A DNA stretch of 64,000 nt from assembly GCA_017656505.1 (NCBI GenBank), contig JACDNU010000006.1:24126-88125 (forward strand), written 5' to 3'. Made by a program: the position numbers and the translations under genes. Positions 25,073-34,147 of this stretch are shown piece after piece; the stretch's first letter is position 1, and every line of letters starts with the position of its first letter. Origin of the DNA: Archaeoglobus sp. (GTDB taxonomy: Archaea > Halobacteriota > Archaeoglobi > Archaeoglobales > Archaeoglobaceae). Below the pieces are notes generated by a model. The model did no database searches and had not been told where the DNA came from. It saw only the letters and a list, made by a program, of their open reading frames with translations.

Positions 25073-26038
25073 ATGATTTCCCTTGGAATCGAAGGTACAG
25101 CATGGAGCCTAAGCGTAGGGGTTGTAGATGAAGATGAAGTTCTGCTCATAGAGAACGATCCCTACATCCCGAAAGAGGGTGGAATTCATCCGAGGGAGGC
25201 TGCGCAGCACCACTCAGAAAGAATAGGTCCACTTATAAAATCCGTTCTTTCGAAAGTCGATAAAGTTGACGTCGTCTCCTTTTCCCAAGGCCCGGGAATG
25301 GGGCCATGCTTAAGGATAGTTGCAACCGCAGCCAGAGTTCTTTCACTCAAGCTCGGGAAACCGCTGGTTGGAGTCAACCACTGCTTAGCACACTTAGAGG
25401 TGGGAAGGTGGAAGACGGGAGCGAAGAATCCCGTTACGCTTTACGTAAGCGGTGGGAATTCGCAAGTAATAGCGAGAAGGGGCAAGCGATACAGGGTTTT
25501 TGGGGAAACGCTTGACATAGGCATAGGAAACGCTCTGGATAAGCTGGCAAGATACATGGGCTTGAAGCATCCCGGTGGGCCGAGAATCGAGGAGCTTGCA
25601 AAGAGAGGTAAAAAATACCATGAGCTCCCCTACGTCGTTAAAGGGATGGATTTTTCCTTCAGCGGGATGGTTACGGCTGCACAGAAGCTTTACGATGACG
25701 GAGTAAGTAAGGAGGACGTCGCCTTTAGCTTTCAGGAAACAGCTTTTGCAATGCTTGCAGAGGTTTCAGAGAGGGCGATGGCATATCTCGACAGGGACGA
25801 GCTCCTTCTCGTAGGAGGAGTTGGTGCGAACTCCAGGCTTGCAGAGATGCTCAAAGTAATGTGTAAGGAGAGGAATGCGAAATTCTACTCTCCGCCCAAG
25901 GAGCTTATGGGAGACAACGGAGCGATGATCGCCTACCTCGGATTGCTCATGTTCAAGCATGGCTACGAGACGAGACTTGAAAATTCAACTGTTAAGCCGG
26001 ATTTCAGGATAGAGGAAGTTGATGTAAGCTGGGATTAA
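25073..26038 (+). CDS. kae1: tRNA N6-threonylcarbamoyladenosine synthase subunit Kae1
   Basis: A 321-residue ASKHA-fold enzyme, the catalytic subunit of KEOPS, which puts threonylcarbamoyl on A37 of ANN-decoding tRNAs. The N-terminus is MISLGIEGTAWSLSVGV. The metal-binding HxxxH occurs in VNHCLAHLE (about 101-108), and YVSGGNSQVIA, LDIGIGNALDKLAR and DNGAMIAYLG are conserved ATP-site segments. It is separate from bud32, unlike the fused form in some archaea, with bud32 starting 9 bases later. Cgi121, another subunit, lies at 37243. Confidence 0.97.
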   Translation: MISLGIEGTAWSLSVGVVDEDEVLLIENDPYIPKEGGIHPREAAQHHSERIGPLIKSVLSKVDKVDVVSFSQGPGMGPCLRIVATAARVLSLKLGKPLVGVNHCLAHLEVGRWKTGAKNPVTLYVSGGNSQVIARRGKRYRVFGETLDIGIGNALDKLARYMGLKHPGGPRIEELAKRGKKYHELPYVVKGMDFSFSGMVTAAQKLYDDGVSKEDVAFSFQETAFAMLAEVSERAMAYLDRDELLLVGGVGANSRLAEMLKVMCKERNAKFYSPPKELMGDNGAMIAYLGLLMFKHGYETRLENSTVKPDFRIEEVDVSWD

Positions 26039-26047
26039 GGTGAGTTT

Positions 26048-26674
26048 ATGCAGCAAAAACGGCGAAAACAGCAACAAAAACCGGAGAAGATCTATCTTGG
26101 AGGAGAAGCTGAGGTTAGAATCTATGCTGATTACGTTGAGAAAATAAGGAGAGAGAAAAAGTACAGAATCACTGAACTCGACAAGATTCTGAGAGAGAAC
26201 AGAACGAGGAGTGAAGCGAGGATAATTTCTGCAGCAAGAAAAGTTGGTGTTCCCACTCCACTCATTTTCGATGTTGAGGGGGAGAAAATCACAATGGAAA
26301 GGATAAAGGGGGAGCCGCTGAGGGAGATAATGAATGAGGAGCTTAGCAGAAAACTCGGTCAGCTTGTGGCAAGGCTCCACGATGCAAGAATTATCCATGG
26401 GGATATCACGCCAATGAACCTCATCTACTCGGACGGGAAAATATTCTTCATCGATTTCGGACTTTCTTTCTACGACAACAGAATTGAATCGAAAGGGGTA
26501 GATCTTCACATTTACTTCGAATCCCTCAAAGCATACTTTGATGATTGGAGACGATTGAAAGAGGCTTTTATCTCCGGCTACTCAAGTTATTCAAAGGCTG
26601 AAGAGGTTTTGAAAAGAGCGGAAGAAATAGAGGCTAGGGGGAGATACGTAGAGAGAAGATTGAGAAATGCTTAG
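26048..26674 (+). CDS. bud32: KEOPS kinase/ATPase Bud32
   Basis: A 208-residue RIO-like atypical kinase that acts as an ATPase switch on Kae1. Catalytic loop HGDITPMNLI (Asp near 118) and metal-binding IDFGLSF (near 136) are intact; the N-terminal lobe keeps GGEAEVRIYADYVEKIR. The basic Arg-rich tail VERRLRNA is typical for tRNA contact. GGTGAG precedes the ATG. Its stop codon overlaps the stop of the convergent modE gene by 4 bases (TTAG at 26671-26674). Confidence 0.96.
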   Translation: MQQKRRKQQQKPEKIYLGGEAEVRIYADYVEKIRREKKYRITELDKILRENRTRSEARIISAARKVGVPTPLIFDVEGEKITMERIKGEPLREIMNEELSRKLGQLVARLHDARIIHGDITPMNLIYSDGKIFFIDFGLSFYDNRIESKGVDLHIYFESLKAYFDDWRRLKEAFISGYSSYSKAEEVLKRAEEIEARGRYVERRLRNA

Positions 26675-27033
26675 CTCTTTGTTTCTTTTTCCAGCTCACT
26701 TTCCATCTTCTTTTCCAGTTCTCTTTCAACTTCCTTGGCTATTACTCTCAGCTGCTCCTCGATGCTGAGATATTGCTTGAGCAAAGCCTTGCCTAACTGA
26801 GTTAGCGATGTTCCACCACCAGCCCTACCACCTCTCTCCCGCTCTACAACCTTCCCGATTCTGCTCTCCATTTTTTGCAGGTAATTCCAAACAAACCGAT
26901 AAGACATTCCGAGCATTTGAGCTGCTCCCATTATCGATCCGGATTTATCAATGGCATACAGTATGTCAGCCCCACCCTTCCCAAGAATTGGTTCACCATC
27001 CTTCTCAAACCAAAATTTGTATCTCAATTTCAT
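26671..27033 (-). CDS. ModE-type regulator, DNA-binding domain only
   Basis: A 120-residue protein with the LysR-like winged helix of ModE: GGADILYAIDKSGSIMGAAQ, MSYRFVWNYLQKMESRIG and RAGGGTSLTQLGKALL. The molybdate-binding Mop domains that follow in E. coli ModE are missing; instead a Glu/Lys-rich helix ends the protein. It is the last gene of the tungstate/molybdate transporter operon (21 bases after wtpC, with GGAGGTC before its ATG), so it probably regulates that operon. How it would sense oxyanion without Mop domains is unclear. Confidence 0.85.
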   Translation of the reverse strand: MKLRYKFWFEKDGEPILGKGGADILYAIDKSGSIMGAAQMLGMSYRFVWNYLQKMESRIGKVVERERGGRAGGGTSLTQLGKALLKQYLSIEEQLRVIAKEVERELEKKMESELEKETKS

Positions 27034-27054
27034 TTAAGACCTCCTTTTCCAATT

Positions 27055-27795
27055 TTAACCTTTTTCCAATTTTAAAAAACTATACATCTTCTCAAACAGA
27101 TCTCCTACCGCCACGAACTCAGCCACTTCCTTATTTCTCGCGGAGAAAAGGTCTTTAACTTCACTAACATGCATTATCCTACCACCCATGATTACAGCAA
27201 CTTTTTTAGCCAGCAAAACAGCCTCGATGAAGCTATGGGTTACATGGATGATTGGAATTCCGAACTCAAAATGCACTCTCCTCAGTTCCTCCATTAACAT
27301 CTCCTTGGTTTTCAGATCAACTGCCGATAATGGTTCATCCAGCAGCAATAGCTCTGGCTCCACAGCTAAAGCCCTCGCTAGCGCAACTCTCTGCCTCTCT
27401 CCTCCGCTAAGGCTAGTGGGATTTCTCCCCAACAAGTGTTCGATGTGAAGTTTCTCTGCCAAATCGTAAACCCTAGAGCTATCCCTAATTCTTCTAGCTT
27501 TCAAGCCGTATTCTATGTTCTTAAAAACATTGAGATGGGGGAAAAGGGCGTAATCCTGCGGAACCAATCCTATTCTTCTCTTCTCCGGTGGTAAATGTGT
27601 TATATCACGGCCATTGAGTATAATCTCTCCTTTATCAGGCGTGAGGATCCCCGCTATGATTTCAAGCAAAACACTCTTCCCAGCACCTGTAGGCCCCAAA
27701 AGAACGAAATATTCCTTTTCAATTTCCAAGCTTATCTCTGTTAGACTGAATTTCCCGAATTTCTTTGAAACTTTTTTCACTTCAAGTATGCTCAT
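27055..27795 (-). CDS. wtpC: tungstate/molybdate ABC transporter ATPase
   Basis: A 246-residue ABC ATPase powering oxyanion import. Walker A is GPTGAGKS (about 34-41), the signature [15 protein letters not shown], Walker [13 protein letters not shown] and the switch His is in [11 protein letters not shown]. It lacks the C-terminal regulatory domain found in longer ModC proteins, as in the short ModC of Archaeoglobus. Its start overlaps the end of the permease gene by 14 bases. The product would work with the downstream ModE-like regulator and upstream permease and lipoprotein. Confidence 0.93.
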   Translation of the reverse strand: MSILEVKKVSKKFGKFSLTEISLEIEKEYFVLLGPTGAGKSVLLEIIAGILTPDKGEIILNGRDITHLPPEKRRIGLVPQDYALFPHLNVFKNIEYGLKARRIRDSSRVYDLAEKLHIEHLLGRNPTSLSGGERQRVALARALAVEPELLLLDEPLSAVDLKTKEMLMEELRRVHFEFGIPIIHVTHSFIEAVLLAKKVAVIMGGRIMHVSEVKDLFSARNKEVAEFVAVGDLFEKMYSFLKLEKG

Positions 27796-28591
27796 TCTTC
27801 CTACCCCATAGAAGGACTCTCAGGAATATGAAGACAGCAAAGCAGAATAGAATCAGAATAACAGCCACTGGCCTGCTTGCTGCAAGCCCAGCTGTAAGAA
27901 ATCTGTCGTATATCAGGGTTGGTGCTATCATTGGATAGTATGCGATTATCACAACAGCCCCGAACTCGCTTATCGCCCTTGCCCACGACATTAACGCTCC
28001 GGCTGCGAGATGGTGCCATGTAAGAGGAATCGTAATTGTGAAGAAGACCTTCGCTTGAGAAGCTCCTAATGTTCTCGCAACCTGTTCTAGCCTCAAGTCA
28101 ACACTCTGAAAACCCTCTCTTGCCGTGTTTATGTAGAATGGAGCTGAAACGAAGAGCATCGCCACAACTATACCTGGCAACGCATCGACAAATTTAACGG
28201 GTGAGAATGAACCGATCAAACCACTCGATCCGAAAACGGCGAGCAAAGCGATTCCAGCCACTGTATGGGGGATTATAACCGGCAGGTCGACGAAGCCTTC
28301 GATGGCACTTTTTCCATAGAAGTCAGTTCTCGCAAGCAGATATGCCAGAGGAGTGCCGAAAACTATTGCGATTAATGTAGAGAGTAGTGCAGCATAAGAC
28401 GTTAGGAATATGGAGTCCCAGACTGCTTTATCCTGAATTGCCTTTATGAGCCCGTTGAGATCGAAGAGCTGGTTAAGAACTGTTGAAACGATGGGGAGGA
28501 GGATGAATAAAACCATCAGCGAGGAGAGAAAGGCTACAATCTTTAAAAAATTTATATATAGGTTTTGGAGACTTTTGGTATTCGATGTCAT
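27782..28591 (-). CDS. wtpB: tungstate/molybdate ABC transporter permease
   Basis: A 269-residue membrane protein with about six helices and the ABC coupling (EAA) loop [20 protein letters not shown] near 166-186, followed by [19 protein letters not shown], the ModB-type signature. It forms a homodimeric channel with the ATPase. The 10-base repeats at 28597-28636 occupy the gap to wtpA and include its ribosome-binding GAGGTG. Operon order is binding protein, permease, ATPase, regulator. Confidence 0.93.
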   Translation of the reverse strand: MTSNTKSLQNLYINFLKIVAFLSSLMVLFILLPIVSTVLNQLFDLNGLIKAIQDKAVWDSIFLTSYAALLSTLIAIVFGTPLAYLLARTDFYGKSAIEGFVDLPVIIPHTVAGIALLAVFGSSGLIGSFSPVKFVDALPGIVVAMLFVSAPFYINTAREGFQSVDLRLEQVARTLGASQAKVFFTITIPLTWHHLAAGALMSWARAISEFGAVVIIAYYPMIAPTLIYDRFLTAGLAASRPVAVILILFCFAVFIFLRVLLWGRKNEHT

Positions 28592-28596
28592 ATCAT

Positions 28597-29698
<1,102 letters not shown>

Positions 29699-29759
29699 CT
29701 ATTTTTAGCTGGGTGCAAAATAAAAGTTTGAATTAAAATTGTAAGAGCGTTTCCGATTC

Positions 29760-30710
29760 TTAAGATCCAGCCAACTCGTCGTCAATTACTTTGTAGAAGG
29801 CCTCAACAGGCTGTGCTCCAACAACCTTAATCCCGTTGATAAATATCGTTGGCGTTCCTGTTACACCCGCTTTAGCTCCATCGATGTAATCCTTTTGAAT
29901 CTCCTCTTCGTACTTTTCCGAATGGATGCAGGCCTTGAATTCATCGACGTTTAAACCAAGCTCATCTGCATAGACATAGAGCTTTTCCTCTACAAGGCTT
30001 TCATTTGGCTTCACCCACTTATTTTGTCTCTCAAACAACATATTGTGAAAATCCCAGTATTTTCCTTGATCCCCAGCACAGTTTGCTGCTTTGGCTGCCA
30101 ATTTTGAGACGTTTCCATGCACGGGGAAGTCCCGATAAACGAATTTAATCTTATCACCATATTTATCAAGAATCTGAGGCAGGATTTCTGTCTCGAACTT
30201 TGCACAGAATGGGCATGTAAAGTCTGAAAACTCGATTATCGTAACTTTGGCATTTTCTCCACCTATGTAAGGATCATCATCCTCGCTGACTTCGGTTCGC
30301 TGCACTTCCGGTTTCTTGCTTATATCCACAGATTGCAGGACAAGAGTTTTCCCATCTCTGGTTAGGTAAACGTCTGACATCCCAACAACCTGATTGTCCC
30401 TCTCAAATTGGAGGGAAAGCTTGTACAAATCATCGCTGTAAACGGAAACGTTTACCAGTTTTGCTGTTATTCCGGGCTGGAGCAGATAGCTGTTTATGTA
30501 TTCCATCGAATTGTCGATTAAAGTCTGATTTATTGTTTGACTTAGCTGATTAGGATAGGTAGATTGGGAGGGTTGAGACTGCGGTTGAGCCGGAGATTGA
30601 GGTTCACAAACGTTAATCTGACCTTGGCTTATGCCAAAGTAGTATCCAGCAGCCAAACCAACTCCAACACCGACCAGAATACCGATTATCAGGAGATACT
30701 CTTTTTTCAT
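29760..30710 (-). CDS. membrane-anchored DsbA-like thioredoxin-fold protein
   Basis: About 316 residues from ATG 30710. An N-terminal membrane anchor (YLLIIGILVGVGVGLAAGYY) and a Gln/Pro/Ser-rich linker lead to a small beta domain, then a DsbA/thioredoxin domain (about 140-316). The active site is FTCPFCAKFE (CPFC near 163-166) and the cis-Pro loop is GTPTIFING. It is likely an extracytoplasmic disulfide oxidoreductase, and a potential partner of the VKOR homologue at 49383. The gene stands alone between the wtp operon and the CBS regulator. Confidence 0.9.
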   Translation of the reverse strand: MKKEYLLIIGILVGVGVGLAAGYYFGISQGQINVCEPQSPAQPQSQPSQSTYPNQLSQTINQTLIDNSMEYINSYLLQPGITAKLVNVSVYSDDLYKLSLQFERDNQVVGMSDVYLTRDGKTLVLQSVDISKKPEVQRTEVSEDDDPYIGGENAKVTIIEFSDFTCPFCAKFETEILPQILDKYGDKIKFVYRDFPVHGNVSKLAAKAANCAGDQGKYWDFHNMLFERQNKWVKPNESLVEEKLYVYADELGLNVDEFKACIHSEKYEEEIQKDYIDGAKAGVTGTPTIFINGIKVVGAQPVEAFYKVIDDELAGS

Positions 30711-30830
30711 GACCAATGCTGATCAGAGAGGTTTAAAAACCTTCCTGAGACTGGGTAATTTTCTCGATGATTTTAAAATTAGAATAAATAACAAAGTAAT
30801 AATATTCAAGACTGAAAAATAAATTAAAAT

Positions 30831-31736
30831 TTAGGCCGTTTTTCCAGTAACGTGTGGCGGGAGTAGTTTTGTCATCACTTTCTGGTCAGTTATTATACCC
30901 ACAGGCCTTCCTTTATCGGTTACAACCAGAATCCTAACCTCCTCATCCCTCATGAGTCGGATGGCTTCTCTGATGGTTGTGTCTTTCTCCGCCATCACTA
31001 TTTTCGGCCTCATCACCTCTTCAACCTTCGCATCGATTTTTCCCTCTGCAATGGCTTTAACTGCATGTTCAACCGTAAAGATTCCAACGAAGCTATCGCC
31101 ACTCTTAACAGGAGTACAATAGATCCTTCTCTCAGCCAGAATCTTCGAGGCCTCTTTTATGCTGGCATCCTTGTCCACAGTAATTATCGGTGTTGACATG
31201 TGCTCTCCAATCGTGTCCTTAGGTAGTGCGACTATCCCTTCGGTGTCGATTATAACAGTATTTGCTGTGTCATCCCTTCCGCTAACCTTTCCCACAACCA
31301 CAAGCTCGTTAACGGGTGTGGGGCCGATAAGGAGCCTGTCTCCAACGGAGATTTTCTTTGCGTCTCCTACCATCCTTATTCTCGCCTGACAGACCTCAGG
31401 ATGGGATATCGATGGGAAGCTTATTTCTTCGACAGTCAAATCATCAAGCAATTCATCGTTTCTTATAACCGGAACTCTGACAGCTTCTTCAGGCTTTGTG
31501 ATCGATAGCATCTCATAAGCTTTCACTGTTGGCCTATATCCGCCTTTTGGCCCAGGCACACCTTCGACCAGTCCCAGAGCCCTCAATGCTTGCATCTGAT
31601 TTCTTACCGTGCCAGGATTTCGGTTAATCAGCTCTGCGATCTCCTCACCTTTGATTGATAATCCTGTTTTCCTCTTATATAAAGTGATTAGAGCATACAG
31701 TATATCTTTCTGAATCTGGGTTAGCTCGAGCTCCAT
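30831..31736 (-). CDS. HTH regulator with two CBS domains (COG2524 type)
   Basis: A 301-residue protein. The N-terminal winged helix (ELTQIQKDILYALITLYKR ... NRNPGTVRNQMQALRALG) is followed by a middle beta domain (VCQARIRMVGDAKKISVGD) and two C-terminal CBS domains (HMSTPIITVDKDASIKEASK and RPKIVMAEKDTTIREAIRL). CBS pairs usually bind adenine nucleotides, so it may couple transcription to energy state; targets are unknown. AGGAGGTAATTTGA gives a strong ribosome site. Confidence 0.9.
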   Translation of the reverse strand: MELELTQIQKDILYALITLYKRKTGLSIKGEEIAELINRNPGTVRNQMQALRALGLVEGVPGPKGGYRPTVKAYEMLSITKPEEAVRVPVIRNDELLDDLTVEEISFPSISHPEVCQARIRMVGDAKKISVGDRLLIGPTPVNELVVVGKVSGRDDTANTVIIDTEGIVALPKDTIGEHMSTPIITVDKDASIKEASKILAERRIYCTPVKSGDSFVGIFTVEHAVKAIAEGKIDAKVEEVMRPKIVMAEKDTTIREAIRLMRDEEVRILVVTDKGRPVGIITDQKVMTKLLPPHVTGKTA

Positions 31737-31981
31737 TCAAATTACCTCCTAAAACTTTCTGAACTCTTAAAGGAAAGTGTATAAATAATTTTTCACCGAT
31801 ATTCTGATCATAGAGTTTCAAAGTCTATCGAGAAAAAGAAAAAGAGGCTTGTTCCCTGTAATTTATTCTAAATTGGTCACCAGAACCTTTGTTTTATAGA
31901 TGTTAATTATCAATAGTAAATAAAAGATAAAGCTGCTGCAGTACATATATTTAAATGCCTGAAAGCCAAAGATGATTAGAC

Positions 31982-32920
31982 ATGACAAACATTAAGGAAA
32001 GATTTGAGCCTCGAAAACTTCCTTCGGTCTTGAGGAGTGAGGAACTTATAGACAAAGCCTTCAGAAGGGCTTCGAAGGTTAGCGGAAGAAATAAAAGAGA
32101 GAGGGCGATAAACAAACTGTCTACCCTCTCAAACGTCTTTAGCGACTACTTTAACCGAATAGTATCCTCCCACCCCAGCTACCAGAATCTCCCCCCCTTT
32201 TACAAGGAGATAATTGACATCGTGGTGGGAATAGGAAAGTTGAGAAAGAGTTTAGGAGCCCTTTCTTGGGCAAATTCAGCCGTTCAGAAGGTGATCAATA
32301 AGGGTATAAGGGAGTTAAAGGGGGGTAAAGATCCTGAAATTGTTTTAAGATCAGTTTACGGCAGAGTATCCTCGATAATAGAGCAAATAGGTGATGAATT
32401 GGATTTTCTAATTGAAGCAAAGCAGAAGATGAGGGAAATTCCCACACTTTCAGATGAGCCGATTGTAGTTGTAGCCGGGTATCCGAACGTCGGAAAATCT
32501 AGCTTGGTTGCTGCCCTATCCACCGTCAAGCCCGAAATAGCAAGTTATCCCTTTACAACCAAAAAGATTTTTGTAGGTAGGAGCAATGCCAATGGAAAAA
32601 GCTTCCAGCTCATCGATACTCCCGGCCTCCTCGATAGACCCATTCACAAAAGGAACAGGATCGAGAGAAAGGCCGTTTTATGCTTGAGGCACCTGGCTGA
32701 CTGCATAATCTTCATTCTCGATCCAACCGAAACATGCGGATACAGCATTGAAAGCCAAAAATCCCTTCTTGATGAGATAAAAAGGGAGTTCAGCGTTCCA
32801 ATTATTGCCGTTTACAGCAAGTCGGATCTACACGAATACCGCGATCTCCCAGCTTTCTCAGCTGTTACAGGAGAGGGGGTTGAAGAAATCAGACAATTCA
32901 TAAAAGAACATCTCAACTGA
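31982..32920 (+). CDS. NOG1-family GTP-binding protein
   Basis: A 312-residue GTPase of the Obg/NOG1 group, linked to large-subunit ribosome assembly. An N-terminal helical NOG1 domain (about 1-155) precedes the G domain: G1 AGYPNVGKSSL (about 165-175), Switch I SYPFTTKKIFVG, G3 DTPGLLDRP, G4 SKSD in AVYSKSDLHE instead of NKxD, and G5 FSAVTGEG. The serine-for-asparagine change in G4 is notable but nucleotide binding should survive. It is divergent from the CBS regulator across a 245-base gap containing a TTTAAAT promoter element near 31950. Confidence 0.92.
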   Translation: MTNIKERFEPRKLPSVLRSEELIDKAFRRASKVSGRNKRERAINKLSTLSNVFSDYFNRIVSSHPSYQNLPPFYKEIIDIVVGIGKLRKSLGALSWANSAVQKVINKGIRELKGGKDPEIVLRSVYGRVSSIIEQIGDELDFLIEAKQKMREIPTLSDEPIVVVAGYPNVGKSSLVAALSTVKPEIASYPFTTKKIFVGRSNANGKSFQLIDTPGLLDRPIHKRNRIERKAVLCLRHLADCIIFILDPTETCGYSIESQKSLLDEIKREFSVPIIAVYSKSDLHEYRDLPAFSAVTGEGVEEIRQFIKEHLN

Positions 32921-32971
32921 TCTTAAATCTCGGATGAGTCTCGAGATGTCTCAAAATAAACCAAGGCTAAA

Positions 32972-33805
32972 TTAAAAAATTCTTCCTCCGTAGAAGATCA
33001 GATAGGAAACGTAACCGGCGATCACACCCGTGTTAAGGAAAGGGAGGCCAGGATGAGCACCTTCTTTTCTCTCGACCGTGTAAATTAGAAGGAACAGTCC
33101 GATTATCCCACCTATAAGGGTAAGAAGTGCAGAAATTTTGATGAAACCTATGTATGGGGATTCGGTGAAAACCTGAGCAGACACGACAAGGATGTTCGGG
33201 ATTACAACATCCCCAACTCCCATAAAAACAGCCTTATCTTTTGATTCTTCCAAGTTTTTAAGCTGAAACGAGCGGGAGAAAGGAATGACGAAAAGCATCG
33301 GTAGCTTCATCTTTGTTATGGAGTCTGCAAGATCAACCATGTGGCCTGTTTTGTAAACTGAGATGAAATCGTAGATCGCAAGCGCAAGTAAAAGAACTAT
33401 GACTGGAAATGGAGAGAGGCTGATTCCGAAAATCGAGGTAACACCTGCAGCTAGCAGCAGAGCCGTGATGTCTATAACCAACCAGTTCGGTTTCTTTACG
33501 AGCAGAACGAGGAGTAGAACAGAAAGAACTGCAGAAAAAATGCCTAAAAATGGGTAAAGAACATAGTACATAGATATGAAGATGAGAAGATACATCAGCC
33601 ACTGAATCAGGCTCTGTTTGAACTTTGCAACTATGAGAATGAAGGCTGTGAAAACCAGGATTATCAGAAAGTAATAGACAGAATTCATAACATCTCCCGG
33701 ATCGCTAAATGCTTGCATTCCCGCCTCTTTGTAATCGGGTGATGCTGCAAGAGCAAGGATTACAGTGAGCATGTAAACCAGTATCAGTAGGTAGCGAGCT
33801 TTCAA
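32972..33805 (-). CDS. presenilin-type intramembrane aspartic protease
   Basis: A 277-residue protein with nine hydrophobic segments, matching the archaeal presenilin/signal-peptide-peptidase (A22) family. The catalytic aspartates are in IYDFISV (Asp146) and MGVGDVVIP (GxGD, Asp199); the PALP motif is present as PGLPF (252-256). It would cut substrates inside the membrane; natural archaeal substrates are unknown. Start is TTG 33805, directly after GGTGAGAGG. Convergent with the NOG1-like gene. Confidence 0.9.
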   Translation of the reverse strand: MKARYLLILVYMLTVILALAASPDYKEAGMQAFSDPGDVMNSVYYFLIILVFTAFILIVAKFKQSLIQWLMYLLIFISMYYVLYPFLGIFSAVLSVLLLVLLVKKPNWLVIDITALLLAAGVTSIFGISLSPFPVIVLLLALAIYDFISVYKTGHMVDLADSITKMKLPMLFVIPFSRSFQLKNLEESKDKAVFMGVGDVVIPNILVVSAQVFTESPYIGFIKISALLTLIGGIIGLFLLIYTVERKEGAHPGLPFLNTGVIAGYVSYLIFYGGRIF

Positions 33806-33949
33806 CCTCTCACCTTCTTTGCGGATGCTTTAAGCTTTAAACACTCCCTGAGGAACTATAAAAACTTTCTCAATTCAGTTTCATTTTAACCTTCCTTAAT
33901 TTTTAGTCCGTTTTTAGTCCCTTCTACCACTTTCACGCCACACAAACCA

Positions 33950-33959
33950 TTTAAATATA
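33950..33959 (+). promoter_or_regulatory. TATA box for the 40-residue protein gene
   Basis: TTTAAATATA lies about 38 bases before the ATG at 33992 and is followed by an AGGTGG ribosome-binding site at 33981-33986, indicating a genuine small transcription unit. Confidence 0.6.
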
Positions 33960-33991
33960 GGAAACTAGATCCTCATTTTCAGGTGGTTCCT

Positions 33992-34114
33992 ATGCAGGGT
34001 ATGTGTGAAATGCAAATTGCAAAAACCTCAGAATTCTTTTTAGGATTGGTTGAGAGAGCAGAATTTTATGGAAAGAACTTCTTAGAGCCTTCTGAGGAGA
34101 TAATTGAGATCTAG
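33992..34114 (+). CDS. small protein of unknown function, 40 residues
   Basis: A complete reading frame, beginning MQGMCEMQIAKTSEFFLG and ending EEIIEI. It has a TATA box, a ribosome-binding site (AGGTGG, five bases before ATG) and no overlap with neighbours. The sequence is moderately acidic with one cysteine. I do not recognise a family. It lies between the presenilin-like gene (divergent) and the PINA gene (convergent). Confidence 0.6.
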   Translation: MQGMCEMQIAKTSEFFLGLVERAEFYGKNFLEPSEEIIEI

Positions 34115-34147
34115 AGCAAAACTCAATAAATTAAAAAAATATAGTAA

